DNA from: Pseudomonas silesiensis
Lineage (GTDB): Bacteria; Pseudomonadota; Gammaproteobacteria; Pseudomonadales; Pseudomonadaceae
Assembly (NCBI RefSeq): GCF_001661075.1
Contig: NZ_CP014870.1
Coordinates: forward strand, 3,864,501-3,928,500
Direction: 5' to 3'
DNA: 64,000 nt
Shown: positions 8,606-18,283 of the stretch, in pieces
Layout of the letters: the number at the start of each line of letters is the position of its first letter
Numbering within the stretch: position 1 is the stretch's first letter
Made by a program: the position numbers and the translations under genes
Notes under the pieces: generated by a model
Told to the model about the DNA's origin: nothing
Databases searched by the model: none
Seen by the model: the letters and a program-made list of their open reading frames with translations, nothing else

Positions 8606-10114
8606 TCAATCATCCTCATGCAGCTTGATACCCCGCGCATGCAGCAGATGAGGGACCAGCAGCACCAGCAACGTCAGCGCCAGGAACGCCGCCGATATCG
8701 GTTGCGTCAGAAACACCGTCCAGTCCCCCTCGCTGATGGATAAGGCGTTACGCAGTTGTTTCTCGGCCATCGGCCCCAGCAGCATGCCGACGATCACCGG
8801 GGCGACGGGGAAGTCGAAGCGACGCATCAGCACCCCGCCCCAGCCGATCGCCAGCATCAGCAACAGATCGAAGGAAGAGTGGCGCATGCCGTACACGCCG
8901 ATGGTGGCGAACACCAGAATGCCGGCGTTCAGGTATGGCCTGGGGATCTGCAGGAGTTTGACCCAGAGGCCCACCAGCGGCAGGTTCAACACCAGCAGGA
9001 TGACGTTGCCGATGTAGAGCGAGGCCACTAGGGTCCAGACCAGGTCCCCGGAGGTTTCGAAGAGCATCGGCCCTGGTTGCAGGTTGTAGTTCTGGAACGC
9101 GGCCAACAGGATCGCCGCGGTGGCGGAGGTGGGAATGCCGAGCGTCAGCAGCGGCACCAGAGAACCGGTCGCACTCGCGTTGTTGGCGGCTTCGGGGCCA
9201 GCGACGCCTTCGATCGCGCCTTCGCCCTTGCTGGCGGCGAATTCCTTCGGGTATTTGCTGAGTTTGCGCTCGGTCGAATAGGACAGAAAGGTCGGAATCT
9301 CGGCACCACCGGCCGGGATCGAACCGAAGGGAAAACCGATCAGCGTGCCCCGCAGCCAGGCGGGCACCGAGCGCTTCCAGTCGGAGCGCGTCATCCACAA
9401 AGAGGTCAACCGGTGCCGGCCGGTAGCTTCCTCTTTTTGATAGAGCAGGCTGTACAGCGCCTCGCCCACGGCAAACAACCCGACCGCCACGAGCACCACC
9501 TCGATGCCATCCACCAGCTCGGGCACCCCCAAGGTGTAGCGGGCTATACCCGACGTCGAGTCCAGGCCGATCAAGCCCACGGTCAGACCGATCCCCAATG
9601 ACGCGAAACCTCGCAGCATCGACGCCCCCAATACCGCAGACACGGTCGTGAAGGACAGCACCAGAATCGCGAAATACTCTGCGGGACCAAAGTTGAGCGC
9701 GAGTTTGGCCACGATGGGCGCAAACAGGGTCAGCAGAACCGTCGCGATGGTACCCGCCACGAATGAGCCGATCGCCGCCGTGGCCAGGGCCGGTCCCGCC
9801 CGACCGTTGCGCGCCATGAGATTGCCCTCCAGCGCCGTGACCATGGACGACGACTCACCCGGGGTATTGAGCAAAATGGAGGTGGTCGAGCCGCCGAATT
9901 GAGCGCCGTAATAGATACCGGCAAACATGATCAAGGCCCCGGTAGGATCGACCTTGGCGGTGATCGGCAGCAGCAAGGCCACCGTCAGCGCCGGCCCGAT
10001 CCCCGGCAGGACACCAATCGCAGTGCCCAACAGACAGCCGATAAACCCATACATCAAATTGATCGGCGTCAGTGCCGAGGAAAACCCCATCGCCAGGCTT
10101 GCGAGAATGTCCAC
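8606..10114 (-). CDS. tctA: Tripartite tricarboxylate transporter large membrane subunit TctA
   Basis: 502 residues, GTG start at 10114 behind AAGGAG. About twelve hydrophobic segments with the TctA hallmarks [67 protein letters not shown] and [19 protein letters not shown]...[27 protein letters not shown]. It is the main permease of a TTT secondary importer for citrate-like or aromatic carboxylates, working with TctB and the periplasmic TctC encoded just upstream. The substrate is not predictable and no TctDE two-component pair is adjacent. Confidence 0.95.
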   Translation of the reverse strand: MDILASLAMGFSSALTPINLMYGFIGCLLGTAIGVLPGIGPALTVALLLPITAKVDPTGALIMFAGIYYGAQFGGSTTSILLNTPGESSSMVTALEGNLMARNGRAGPALATAAIGSFVAGTIATVLLTLFAPIVAKLALNFGPAEYFAILVLSFTTVSAVLGASMLRGFASLGIGLTVGLIGLDSTSGIARYTLGVPELVDGIEVVLVAVGLFAVGEALYSLLYQKEEATGRHRLTSLWMTRSDWKRSVPAWLRGTLIGFPFGSIPAGGAEIPTFLSYSTERKLSKYPKEFAASKGEGAIEGVAGPEAANNASATGSLVPLLTLGIPTSATAAILLAAFQNYNLQPGPMLFETSGDLVWTLVASLYIGNVILLVLNLPLVGLWVKLLQIPRPYLNAGILVFATIGVYGMRHSSFDLLLMLAIGWGGVLMRRFDFPVAPVIVGMLLGPMAEKQLRNALSISEGDWTVFLTQPISAAFLALTLLVLLVPHLLHARGIKLHEDD

Positions 10115-10138
10115 CGTTTCGATCTCCTTCGGCCCGGT

Positions 10139-10633
10139 TCAAATCCAGGCGTTGACCAGGGGCGGCAGGGAAACCCCCAGGCCGGCGTTGAACAACCAGT
10201 AAATCGGCAGCGTCAGGGCCATGCCGATGGCGAGATCGCGCACTGGACGGCGGCTGCCGAAACCCCGTGCCGAACAGGCAAACAACAACGCGGCCGCCAA
10301 CACGAACCCGATGAAGTTGATGAGCAAGGCCACCCCCAGAAGCCCCGCCGTGACCCAGGCCGCACCGGCTTTTCCGTCGGGTACGACGCCTGCCGTCCCG
10401 TCGGTGTCGTCGGCCAGTTCGCGAAAGCCGCCCGAGACCGCTTGATAGCTCAGCAACAAGCCCACGGCGCCAAGGAACGCCGCCACAGCGAAGGGGTAGA
10501 CGTGCGCACCGAGGATGACGAACCCCATCTCGGGGGGAAACCGATACGCGCCGAACGCGAGCGCTGCGCTGATGGCAATCACCCCGAGACCAATCGCCAG
10601 TTGCGTCGGTACAATCCCGCGAGGCTGAGTCAT
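10139..10633 (-). CDS. tctB: Tripartite tricarboxylate transporter small membrane subunit TctB
   Basis: 164 residues with four predicted membrane helices, small and poorly conserved as usual for TctB: an N-terminal helix (LAIGLGVIAISAALAFGAYRF) and C-terminal helices (RPVRDLAIGMALTLPIYWLFNAGLGVSLPPL). Its start overlaps the tctC stop by 4 nt and it lies 24 nt before tctA, which secures the assignment. It is a partner of TctA in the inner membrane. Confidence 0.9.
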   Translation of the reverse strand: MTQPRGIVPTQLAIGLGVIAISAALAFGAYRFPPEMGFVILGAHVYPFAVAAFLGAVGLLLSYQAVSGGFRELADDTDGTAGVVPDGKAGAAWVTAGLLGVALLINFIGFVLAAALLFACSARGFGSRRPVRDLAIGMALTLPIYWLFNAGLGVSLPPLVNAWI

Positions 10634-11601
10634 TTCGCCACCAGCCCGACCTCGACCAGCATCGCCCGCAGCCGCACGTGTTCGTCGTCGACGAATTTGC
10701 CGAACTCATCGCCGGTCAGGACGTTGGCTGACCACTTGTTGGTTTCGATATTTTCTTTCCAGACGTTGCTGTTGCTGGCGGCCACGACGGCCTCGGTCAC
10801 TTCTTTGCGCTGCTCGGGCGTGAGGCCTGCGGCGCCGTAAACCCCACGCCAGTTGCCGATTGTCACGTCGTAACCACTCTCCTTGAGCGTCGGTGCATCG
10901 ATGCCGGCCACACGCTCGGGCGCGCCGATGGCCAGCACACGGAACTGGCCGTTCCTGATGTATTGGCCAAGTTCGGCATAACCACCGGTGATCACCTTGA
11001 TCTGACCGCCCAAGGCCTGGGCAACGACTTCACCGCCACCGGCGAAGGCGACGTAATTCACCTTGTTGACCGGCACCCCCATTTTGCCCGCCAGCTCGGC
11101 AATCCCGATGTGATCGATGGACCCCTTGGAACCACCGCCCCAGGAGATACTGGTCGGCTTCTCTTTGAAGGCCTTGAGCAAGTCTTCCAGGGTCTTGAAT
11201 TCGGATTCCTTGCGTACCGCAAGCACATTGTATTCGGTGAACAGCCGGGCAATCGGCGTCACATCCTTCAAGGTGATTTGCGGCTTGTTCTGTTCAATGG
11301 CCGTCACCATGATCGCGCCCACGACCAGCAGCGCATTCGGGTCGCCTTTGGTACTGTTGGCAAATTGCGCCAATCCCAGGGTCCCTCCTGCTCCGCCCTT
11401 GTTTTCGAAGGTAGTGGATTTCGCCGCTTTGGCCTCGACCAGGGCTTTGCCGAGCACCCGTGCGGTCTGGTCATAACCGCCACCCACCGAACCCGGGGCC
11501 ATGAACTTGACGGTGTCCAGCGCGAAAGCCGGTGCTGCAAGGGCCGCGGCAGTGATGCCGGCTGCAAGGTAACGATTGAATCGATGGAACAAAGCGGACA
11601 T
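10630..11601 (-). CDS. tctC: Tripartite tricarboxylate transporter substrate-binding protein TctC (Bug family)
   Basis: 323 residues from the ATG at 11601, behind GGGAGACA. The signal peptide is MSALFHRFNRYLAAGITAAALAAPAFA. Bug-family features are the start LDTVKFMAPGSVGGGYDQTARVLGKAL, the ENKGGAGGTLGLAQFANS ligand loop and SISWGGGSKGSIDHIGIAELA. It delivers a carboxylate to TctAB. First gene of tctCBA; 223 nt separate it from the divergent chrA gene, giving room for promoters for both. Confidence 0.93.
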   Translation of the reverse strand: MSALFHRFNRYLAAGITAAALAAPAFALDTVKFMAPGSVGGGYDQTARVLGKALVEAKAAKSTTFENKGGAGGTLGLAQFANSTKGDPNALLVVGAIMVTAIEQNKPQITLKDVTPIARLFTEYNVLAVRKESEFKTLEDLLKAFKEKPTSISWGGGSKGSIDHIGIAELAGKMGVPVNKVNYVAFAGGGEVVAQALGGQIKVITGGYAELGQYIRNGQFRVLAIGAPERVAGIDAPTLKESGYDVTIGNWRGVYGAAGLTPEQRKEVTEAVVAASNSNVWKENIETNKWSANVLTGDEFGKFVDDEHVRLRAMLVEVGLVAK

Positions 11602-11824
11602 GAGTTGTCTCCCGATTGCATTGTTTTTATAGTCGCCGGTTGAACGTCGATCAGGGCACGGTCTCTGTTCAATGAAGCCTGGCCTGCGAATAAGCGTAGG
11701 CCATGCTCGGGACGACGGCATATAAGGATGAGTCGCTTCGAAACGGAGCGCCTTTTACAATCATCCAATCTTGCTATCGACGTTCGACGATTGAACCGGA
11801 CCCGTTCACCAGGAAGGCGAATAC

Positions 11825-13021
11825 ATGGCCAACACTCGTGCCGATGACCGCAGCAGTGCGTGGTCGGTGTTTCTGATCTTCCTGCGCCTCGGGCTGACCT
11901 CGTTCGGCGGCCCGATTGCGCACCTGGGCTACTTCCGCGATGAGTTCGTCACACGTCGGCGCTGGCTGAGCGAAGGCAGTTACGCGGACCTGGTCGCCCT
12001 CTGCCAGTTCCTGCCGGGCCCGGCGAGCAGTCAGGTCGGCATCGCGCTGGGGTTGTCCCGGGCGGGATACGGCGGCGCGCTGGCGGCCTGGGCCGGTTTT
12101 ACGTTGCCTTCGGCGATTGCCCTGATCCTGTTTGCACTGGGCATGTCCCGATATGGCACGGCCATTTCCCCCGGGGCACTGCATGGCCTCAAGGTGGTCG
12201 CCGTCGCGGTGGTCGCGCAAGCGGTGTGGGGCATGGCGCGGAACCTGTGCACGGACGTGCCGCGAGTCACCCTCATGGCGGTCGCGGCGTGCGTCGCCTT
12301 GCTTGAACCGTCCGCCTGGGGCCAGGTCAGCGTGATCGCCGCCGCGGCAGTGGCTGGCCTCCTGCTGTTCAAGCCCGGGCAGAGTGCCGGCCACGATCCG
12401 CTGCCGATCACGATCAGGCGCCGGACCGGGGCCATCTGGCTGGCGCTGTTCCTGGCATTGCTGGTGGGCCTGCCACTCCTGGCCCAGGTGCTGCCCCATC
12501 AAACCGTGGCGATGGTGGACGCCTTCTACCGGGCCGGATCGCTGGTATTCGGCGGAGGGCACGTCGTTCTGCCCCTGCTGCAAGCCGAGGTAGTGCCCAG
12601 CGGCTGGGTCGGCAACGATGCCTTCCTCGCCGGGTATGGTGCCGCCCAGGCGGTGCCCGGACCGTTGTTTACGTTCGCTGCGTTCCTTGGCGCGTCGATG
12701 AACCTTGCGCCTTCGGGCTGGACAGGCGGCGTGATCTGCCTGCTGGCGATTTTCGCGCCGGCCTTTCTGTTGATCATGGGCGTCTTGCCCTTTTGGGAGA
12801 GCTTGCGTCGCAGTTTACGCACCCAGGCTGCACTGGCCGGGGTGAATGCGGCGGTGGTCGGCCTGTTGTTGGCCGCGCTGTATCAGCCGGTCTGGACCAG
12901 CGCCATTGTCCAGGCCCAGGACTTTGGCCTGGCGCTGGTTGCCCTGGTGGCGCTGATGTTCTGGAAACTCCCGCCCTGGCTGGTGGTTATCGGAAGCGGC
13001 GTCGCGGGCTGGCTGTTGTAG
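11825..13021 (+). CDS. chrA: Chromate efflux transporter ChrA
   Basis: 398 residues, a two-domain CHR protein with ten or so membrane segments. The N-terminal half carries FLRLGLTSFGGPIAHLGYFRDEFVTRRRWLSE and LCQFLPGPASSQVGIALGLSRAGYGG. The C-terminal half repeats the pattern with GSLVFGGGHVVLPLLQAEVVPSGWVGNDAFLAGYGAAQAVPGPLFTFAAFLG. This is the long, internally duplicated ChrA type, which exports chromate across the inner membrane. AGGAAGG precedes the ATG. No chrB regulator is adjacent, so metal control is not evident. Confidence 0.92.
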   Translation: MANTRADDRSSAWSVFLIFLRLGLTSFGGPIAHLGYFRDEFVTRRRWLSEGSYADLVALCQFLPGPASSQVGIALGLSRAGYGGALAAWAGFTLPSAIALILFALGMSRYGTAISPGALHGLKVVAVAVVAQAVWGMARNLCTDVPRVTLMAVAACVALLEPSAWGQVSVIAAAAVAGLLLFKPGQSAGHDPLPITIRRRTGAIWLALFLALLVGLPLLAQVLPHQTVAMVDAFYRAGSLVFGGGHVVLPLLQAEVVPSGWVGNDAFLAGYGAAQAVPGPLFTFAAFLGASMNLAPSGWTGGVICLLAIFAPAFLLIMGVLPFWESLRRSLRTQAALAGVNAAVVGLLLAALYQPVWTSAIVQAQDFGLALVALVALMFWKLPPWLVVIGSGVAGWLL

Positions 13022-13240
13022 GAGCCGGCAAGCCAGCGCCTGCTTGTTGTAACGGCGCGAGATAGTTACCGCCCGGCAACTTATTGATATTCAAACTTCT
13101 AATTTTCCAGAAACACTTATCCCTGCTGGCGCGGTACAGCGCTGAACAATGCCGAGTTATTCTAAAACCGTCTGCGCTGAACCCCTGGCCTGGAGCGTCA
13201 GGCGTCAAGTTGATCAATAACCTGCAACAGGAAACGTATT

Positions 13241-13591
13241 ATGAAAGGCATGCTCGGCAGCATTGGATTGTCGCTCTTACTGACGGCAACGGCGGCGTTC
13301 GCCCATCACGGCTGGAGTGAATACGACTCCAGCATATCCTTGACACTGAACGGCACGATAGAAGAGTCCGGCTACTCCCATCCCCACGGTTTCGTGCGCC
13401 TCAAGACAGCGGACAAGACCTGGACCGTCGTCCTTGCACCGCCCTCGCGCATGGAGAATCGCGGCCTTTCCCGGGAGATGCTGAGTGTGGGCAACACGGC
13501 CACCGTGGTCGGCTTTCAGAATCGCACCAACCCTGAAGAATTGCGCGCAGAACGCATCACGATCGGCACCAAGACCACGGAGCTGCGCTGA
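13241..13591 (+). CDS. Small secreted DUF6152-like protein
   Basis: 116 residues with a Sec signal (MKGMLGSIGLSLLLTATAAFA) and mature start HHGWSEYDSSISLTLNGTIEESGYSHPHGFVRLK. The HHGW and HPHG motifs are typical of the DUF6152 group, a small periplasmic beta-barrel-like protein of unknown role. The histidines suggest metal binding, which is speculation. AGGAAAC precedes the ATG. The stop overlaps the next start (TGATG), so it is co-translated with the membrane protein downstream. Confidence 0.75.
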   Translation: MKGMLGSIGLSLLLTATAAFAHHGWSEYDSSISLTLNGTIEESGYSHPHGFVRLKTADKTWTVVLAPPSRMENRGLSREMLSVGNTATVVGFQNRTNPEELRAERITIGTKTTELR

Positions 13592-14103
13592 TGCAGGCTG
13601 TCGATAGCAGCGTCGGAACGGCGCCGGACAGCTGGCTGGACTGGTTGAATGACTCGGCGCTTGGGGCGGCCATGCGCGGCGACCTGTGGCTGTATCCGAT
13701 GGTCGAGGTGGTTCACATCCTCGGTTTCTCGGTGCTGTTCGGCGCTGTCCTGATGTTCGATCTGCGGGTGCTCGGGCTGTCGAAAAACATTGAGGTGACA
13801 GCCCTGGCGCGCCACCTCCTGACCTGGTCGATTGCGGCCCTGCTGTTGGTCGTGCCTGCCGGGCTGATGATGTTTTCAGCTCACCCCCATGATTTCGCCT
13901 CCAACGGCGTCTTCATCCTGAAGCTGTGCCTGATCGCTGCGGCAGGCATTAATGCTGCCCTGTTCCACGTCGGCGTCTACCGCTCTGTCGACCGATGGAA
14001 CACCGCCGTTGCGGCACCTGGAATCGCAAAGATCCAGGCACTGTTTTCAATTGCGCTATGGGTCACCGTGATCCTCTGTGGTCGACTGTTGGCGTATACC
14101 TGA
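13591..14103 (+). CDS. DUF6644-like small inner-membrane protein
   Basis: 170 residues with four hydrophobic segments: LWLYPMVEVVHILGFSVLFGAVLMFDLRVLG, LTWSIAALLLVVPAGLMMFS, GVFILKLCLIAAAGINAALF and IQALFSIALWVTVILCGRLLAY. The spaced histidines in helices 1 and 2 (VVHILG, ARHLL) resemble b-type haem ligation in small cytochrome-like membrane proteins, but this is a guess. It is coupled to the secreted HHGW protein; the pair is found together in other proteobacteria, so they probably work as one unit. Confidence 0.7.
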   Translation: MQAVDSSVGTAPDSWLDWLNDSALGAAMRGDLWLYPMVEVVHILGFSVLFGAVLMFDLRVLGLSKNIEVTALARHLLTWSIAALLLVVPAGLMMFSAHPHDFASNGVFILKLCLIAAAGINAALFHVGVYRSVDRWNTAVAAPGIAKIQALFSIALWVTVILCGRLLAYT

Positions 14104-14177
14104 GCCAACTCACCACCGGCGGCTCTGACCGAGTGATCGAGAACCGGGTCGCCGAATTCACTCAGTACCTTGTATCG

Positions 14178-15266
14178 TCAGGTATTGGTCTTCAGCCTGG
14201 TCCACAACCGGGTACTCAACCGTGCGATGGCCGCAGGCAGTTCCTCCACGGTAAACAACTTGTCCAGCACGCTGCCCGGCGGGTAGATCGCCAGGTCCTG
14301 CTTCACGGCTGGAACCACATACTGATCCGCCGCCAGGTTGGGGTTGGCGTAGTGCACGCTGTTGCTGATGTTGGCAATGACCTGCGGCGTCAGCAGGTAG
14401 TTCATGTAGGCGTAGCCATTCTTCTCGTGCGGTGCGCTCTTGGGCATCACCACCATGTCGAACCACAGGGTCGATCCTTCGTCAGGGATCGAATAGGCGA
14501 TGTCGATGCCGTTGTTGGCTTCCCTCGCGCTGGCCGCCGCCTGCACCACGTCCCCATTGAAGCCGATCACCGCGCAGACGTTGCCGTTCGCCAGGTCGCT
14601 GATGTATTTGGAGGCGTGGAAATACTGCACGTAGGGTCTGATTTTCAGCAACGCCTGCTCGGCTTTTTTATAGTCCGCGGGTTCGTGACTGTGGGGTGGC
14701 AGGCCCAGGTAATTGAGGGTGATCGGCAGGACCTGCGTGGGATTGTCGATAATCGCCACGCCACACTGGCTCAACTTCTTGATGTTGTTTTCATCGAAAA
14801 ACAGATTCCAGGAGCGGGTGACATCGGTGTTGCCGAAGATCGCCTTGATCTTCTCGACGTTGTAGCCGATTCCCGCGGTCCCCCACATGTAGGGATAGCC
14901 ATACTGGTTGCCCGGATCATTGACCTCGAGTTTTTTCATCAGTGCCGGGTCGAGGTTCTTCCAGTTGGGCAGCTGGTTTTTATCAAGCTTTTGCACGGCC
15001 CCGGCCTTGATCAACCGGGACAGGAAATGGTTCGAAGGGCTCACCACATCGTAGCCGGTGTTGCCGGTCATCAGCTTCGACTCCAGCACTTCATTGCTGT
15101 CGTGAATGTCGTAAGTGGCCTTGATCCCGGTTTCCCTGGTGAACGTGGTCAGGCTGTCGTCGGCGATGTAGCCGTTCCAGTTCGAGATGTTGACGACTTC
15201 ATCGGCGTAGCTGGCTGCCGACAACGTCGTCAGCACGACCATCAGCGGAATATTGTTGACGCGCAT
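14178..15266 (-). CDS. Polyamine ABC transporter substrate-binding protein (PotF/SpuD type)
   Basis: 362 residues from the ATG at 15266, behind AGGTG; a TTG two codons upstream is less likely. Signal peptide up to SAASYA, then EVVNISNWNGYIADDSLTTFTRETGIKATYDIHDSNEVLESKLMTGNTGYDVVSPSNHFLSRLIKAGAVQKLDKNQLPNWKNLDP, the signature of PotF/SpuD/SpuE proteins that bind putrescine or spermidine in the periplasm. No transporter ATPase or permease is adjacent, so it either uses a remote PotGHI or serves as a sensor. It lies just downstream of an amine-oxidase-like gene on the same strand. Confidence 0.9.
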   Translation of the reverse strand: MRVNNIPLMVVLTTLSAASYADEVVNISNWNGYIADDSLTTFTRETGIKATYDIHDSNEVLESKLMTGNTGYDVVSPSNHFLSRLIKAGAVQKLDKNQLPNWKNLDPALMKKLEVNDPGNQYGYPYMWGTAGIGYNVEKIKAIFGNTDVTRSWNLFFDENNIKKLSQCGVAIIDNPTQVLPITLNYLGLPPHSHEPADYKKAEQALLKIRPYVQYFHASKYISDLANGNVCAVIGFNGDVVQAAASAREANNGIDIAYSIPDEGSTLWFDMVVMPKSAPHEKNGYAYMNYLLTPQVIANISNSVHYANPNLAADQYVVPAVKQDLAIYPPGSVLDKLFTVEELPAAIARLSTRLWTRLKTNT

Positions 15267-15319
15267 GTTCAATCACCTGGTTATTGATGAGCTTTTATTG
15301 TTTTGCGATTGCCGGGTTT

Positions 15320-16621
15320 CTAGACTTCTGTCCGGGCCCTGACCGCCTCCACGCGCATTCGCAGCATGGCACCGATATCGAGCAAGGGCCGCGGCGGCAA
15401 CCAGCCCGGTTGAGCCCTGTGCATGACCGATGTCAGGATCGGCGAGCTGGCGCCCGTGGCCAGTTCGGCGAGCAGGCGTCCCCACAGGGTGCCGCGCGCG
15501 ACGCCCGACCCGTTGCAGCCGGCCACGGCGAAAACGCCCGCTTCGACCTTGGCAAAGTAAGGCTGGCCGGAGCGTGAGGCGCTCAGGTGGCCGGTCCAGG
15601 TGTATTGGATGTCCTGCTCGTTCAGCCATGGAAAACGTCGCTGCAAGCCGAGCACATGGTGTTTTCGACGCTGCTCGAGCTCACTGCCGGACAAGTCCCG
15701 GGAACGGTATTCCGCCGTGTTGCGGATCATCACCCGACGGTCCGGCGTCAAGCGCACCGTGGCCCCGAGTGGCCGGGTAGAGAGCACGCCCCAAGGCTCG
15801 ACAGCGCCCATGGCGCTGAACTCCTGGTCACTGAGCGGCCGCGTGAGGCTGGCACTGAGTTCCATCGCGAAGGTGCCGCTGTCCGCGATCCCGGCCCGCG
15901 GGATGAACGCGTTCAGGCAGACGAGCACCTGCTTCGCTTCGATGCTCGCATTGACAGCATTGGCGCGAAGGCTTCCGTTACCCAGACGCTCCAGCCCGCT
16001 GATGTCGGTGTTTTCGTAGAGGGTGACGGTGTCCGGCAGCGTATCGAGCAACCCCTTCACATACTTCGCCGGTTGCAGCAATGCGTTGCCATTGCCACAC
16101 CAGATCGCGGCCTGGTAGTGCTTGGTTCCGAGCTTCTTGCTCAGTGCTTCACCTTGCAGGAACTGCGCAGAGGCGCCGACCGCCCGGAGTGTTTGCAGTT
16201 TGGCCTCGACCTGGGTCAGTTTGCCCGGATCGCTGACAGCAAAGTAATAACCCGAATCGCGAAAATCGCACTCGATGCCATGCCGGACAATGCGCTGTCG
16301 TACTTCCTCGTTGGCGACCCGGGAAATCTCGGTATCCACTGCATAATCAGCAAAACTCCGGCGGCCGATCAACTCGTCATCGGTGGGGTGTTCATGGCCG
16401 ACCACAAAGCCCGAATTACGCGCCGAAGCCCCCTGCGCCGCACGTTGACGGTCAACGACCACGATACGTGCCTGAGGGTGCATCTCTGCCAGCGAATGAG
16501 CGGCACACAGGCCGGTGATGCCGGCACCGATAATCAGCCAGTCAGCCTTTTGCGTGCCGCTCAGGCGAGTGCGTGCTGGAGAATCTCCAGCCTGCGCGAT
16601 CCAGCCACATCTATTTTCCAT
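15320..16621 (-). CDS. FAD-dependent amine oxidoreductase (PuuB/DadA-like)
   Basis: 433 residues. The dinucleotide-binding motif is ADWLIIGAGITGLCAAHSLAEMHPQARIVVVDR (about residues 26-58), followed by GASARNSGFVVG, the usual second FAD contact in PuuB-like proteins, and the C-terminal TWTGHLSASRSGQPYFAKVEAGVFAVAGCNGSGVARGTLWGRLLAEL. The family oxidises secondary or acyl-amines such as gamma-glutamylputrescine or N-methyl amino acids. It precedes the polyamine-type binding protein and is divergent from a LysR gene, so polyamine catabolism is likely; the exact substrate is not certain. Confidence 0.85.
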   Translation of the reverse strand: MENRCGWIAQAGDSPARTRLSGTQKADWLIIGAGITGLCAAHSLAEMHPQARIVVVDRQRAAQGASARNSGFVVGHEHPTDDELIGRRSFADYAVDTEISRVANEEVRQRIVRHGIECDFRDSGYYFAVSDPGKLTQVEAKLQTLRAVGASAQFLQGEALSKKLGTKHYQAAIWCGNGNALLQPAKYVKGLLDTLPDTVTLYENTDISGLERLGNGSLRANAVNASIEAKQVLVCLNAFIPRAGIADSGTFAMELSASLTRPLSDQEFSAMGAVEPWGVLSTRPLGATVRLTPDRRVMIRNTAEYRSRDLSGSELEQRRKHHVLGLQRRFPWLNEQDIQYTWTGHLSASRSGQPYFAKVEAGVFAVAGCNGSGVARGTLWGRLLAELATGASSPILTSVMHRAQPGWLPPRPLLDIGAMLRMRVEAVRARTEV

Positions 16622-16674
16622 GCGTCACCTCATTCGACTGTCATTGCACGAGCCGTCTCTGCTCAAAGCACAAT

Positions 16675-16695
16675 CTCATGCAGTATTTGCATGAG
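16675..16695. promoter_or_regulatory. Candidate LysR operator, perfect inverted repeat
   Basis: CTCATGCA-gtatt-TGCATGAG is a perfect 8-bp-arm inverted repeat in the divergent region between the FAD oxidoreductase (start 16621) and the LysR gene (start 16788). It contains the T-N11-A pattern expected for LysR-type regulators. It is the obvious site for the product of the gene at 16788. Confidence 0.6.
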
Positions 16696-16787
16696 TGGTT
16701 TGAGTTGGCTGTCGCTAGAGCTAGAATCTAAAGGGCCTTTGGCAATACAACCAACGTTATAAAATCATCGAGCCATTCAGAAAACGC

Positions 16788-17690
16788 ATGGATAAAATTC
16801 GCCACATTGCTTCGCTCCAGGCCTTGCAGGCCTTGGTCGAAGTCGCCGACACCGGTAGCTTCACCCAGGCTGCGCAGACGCTGTGCCTGACCCAAAGCGC
16901 CGTGAGCCGAAAAATCCAGCAGCTGGAGAGTCATTTCGGCTTACCGATGTTCGTGAGGAATAGCCGCCATGTCCGACTGACGCCGGAAGGCGAACAGGTG
17001 CTGGCGACCGCGCGTAATATCCTGGCGCAGCTGAAAACTCTGGAGGATCGGCTGGCACCGCAGAAACGCCCTTTCCGCATCCGCATGCATGTGTCGCTGG
17101 CGGTGCGATGGTTACTGCCTAAGTTGAGCGAGTTCTATCGAAGTCACCCGGACGTTTCGCTGGCGATCGAAACCGTGGCGACTGAAGTGGTAGAGCCGGC
17201 GATCGATAGCGATGCCTTCATTCTCTATCTGCCGCAGCCCTCCACTGATGCGGATTGCCTGACCCTGTTCGAGGAAGCCCTGGTGCCGGTGTGCGCCCCG
17301 GGCCTGGACAGTCCGGCCCGACCGTTGCAGTCGGTGGAAGATCTGGCGGGTTTCGCACTGCTGCATCGTTCGGCGGACAAGCATGACTGGGGCCAATGGT
17401 TGTCAGCCAATGGCGGCAAGGCGCTGGAGGATTACCGACACATCCCCTTCAACCTCGATGAGCTGGCACTCGATGCCGCAGCGCGAGGATTAGGGGTGGC
17501 CATGACCGACTTGACCCTGGCGGCCGAATCCATCGAACGGGGCGTCCTGGTCATACCCTTCGGTCCACCCTTGAAAACCCGCGGAATCTACGCGTTGAAC
17601 CTGCAACCTGCAGCAGCTTCGCACCCGGCGTGCGGGCTGATCATGCAATGGTTTGCCCAGCAGGCCGAACGACCTTCGCGAGCGGTCTAG
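16788..17690 (+). CDS. LysR-family transcriptional regulator
   Basis: 300 residues. The winged HTH at residues 10-65 reads ALQALVEVADTGSFTQAAQTLCLTQSAVSRKIQQLESHFGLPMFVRNSRHVRLTPEGEQVLATARNILAQL. The effector domain is of the GcvA-like type (FRIRMHVSLAVRWLLPKLSEFYRSHPDVSLAIET). It is divergent from the FAD amine oxidoreductase and polyamine-binding genes and probably controls them through the palindrome at 16675-16695. The inducer is unknown. Confidence 0.92.
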   Translation: MDKIRHIASLQALQALVEVADTGSFTQAAQTLCLTQSAVSRKIQQLESHFGLPMFVRNSRHVRLTPEGEQVLATARNILAQLKTLEDRLAPQKRPFRIRMHVSLAVRWLLPKLSEFYRSHPDVSLAIETVATEVVEPAIDSDAFILYLPQPSTDADCLTLFEEALVPVCAPGLDSPARPLQSVEDLAGFALLHRSADKHDWGQWLSANGGKALEDYRHIPFNLDELALDAAARGLGVAMTDLTLAAESIERGVLVIPFGPPLKTRGIYALNLQPAAASHPACGLIMQWFAQQAERPSRAV

Positions 17691-17755
17691 CTCTCTCAAT
17701 GAACCTGGCCACTCCGGTGATGCCTCTCTCACTGGACCGGGCCACAGCGATAACT

Positions 17756-17790
17756 CCTGTGGGAGCGAGACCGGCTCGCTCGCGAAGGCG
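17756..17790. repeat. REP-type palindromic element
   Basis: CTGTGGGAGCGAGACCGGCTCGCTCGCGAAGG is a single Pseudomonas REP half, downstream of the LysR gene. Confidence 0.7.
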
Positions 17791-17831
17791 CCAGCTCGAC
17801 CACCAACAAACGTCGCACCAAACCTTAATTC

Positions 17832-18053
17832 CTAGGTGCCACGCCCCAGCCCGTCTATCGCATTGGCAAACGCACTGCCGGCCTGCCGAACCAGCTTGCG
17901 CCATTCAACGCTGTTAATGAGACCTTTGCGCTCCATCTCATCGGCGGACTTGAGCAACTCATCGTATTGCTCTTCAGCATCCATACGGATCTGGGGCTCT
18001 TTCAGGAGCTGATACCAGGCTTCCAGGGCCTGCGCTTTCGGATCATCGTTCAT
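17832..18053 (-). CDS. Small acidic hypothetical protein
   Basis: 73 residues from the ATG at 18053, chosen because GGGAG precedes it; an in-frame extension to 18095 lacks a ribosome site. The sequence (MNDDPKAQALEAWYQLLKEP, then EEQYDELLKSADEMERKGLI, VEWRKLVRQAGSAFANAIDGLG) is helical and charged, with no signal peptide or membrane segment. It resembles small conserved Pseudomonas proteins of unknown function. It stands alone between REP elements. Confidence 0.6.
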   Translation of the reverse strand: MNDDPKAQALEAWYQLLKEPQIRMDAEEQYDELLKSADEMERKGLINSVEWRKLVRQAGSAFANAIDGLGRGT

Positions 18054-18283
18054 GGTCAAACTCCCGGCTGTGACTGTTGTTGGAAGTTTTTTCATGAGTG
18101 GCCGTTCCTCGATTCCGACGTACGGCGTTCAAGTCAGAGCCGCCGGTCGCCAGCCTTAATCCCGCCCCCGATTCATTGGAGAATAGTCATTCAACTGTTG
18201 ATCGACTGTGCGGATCACCCGGTAAATCCGAGCTCCCTGCCAGGCCCCTGGCAGCCCTTCAGCCCTGAACAGAGGGAATCATC

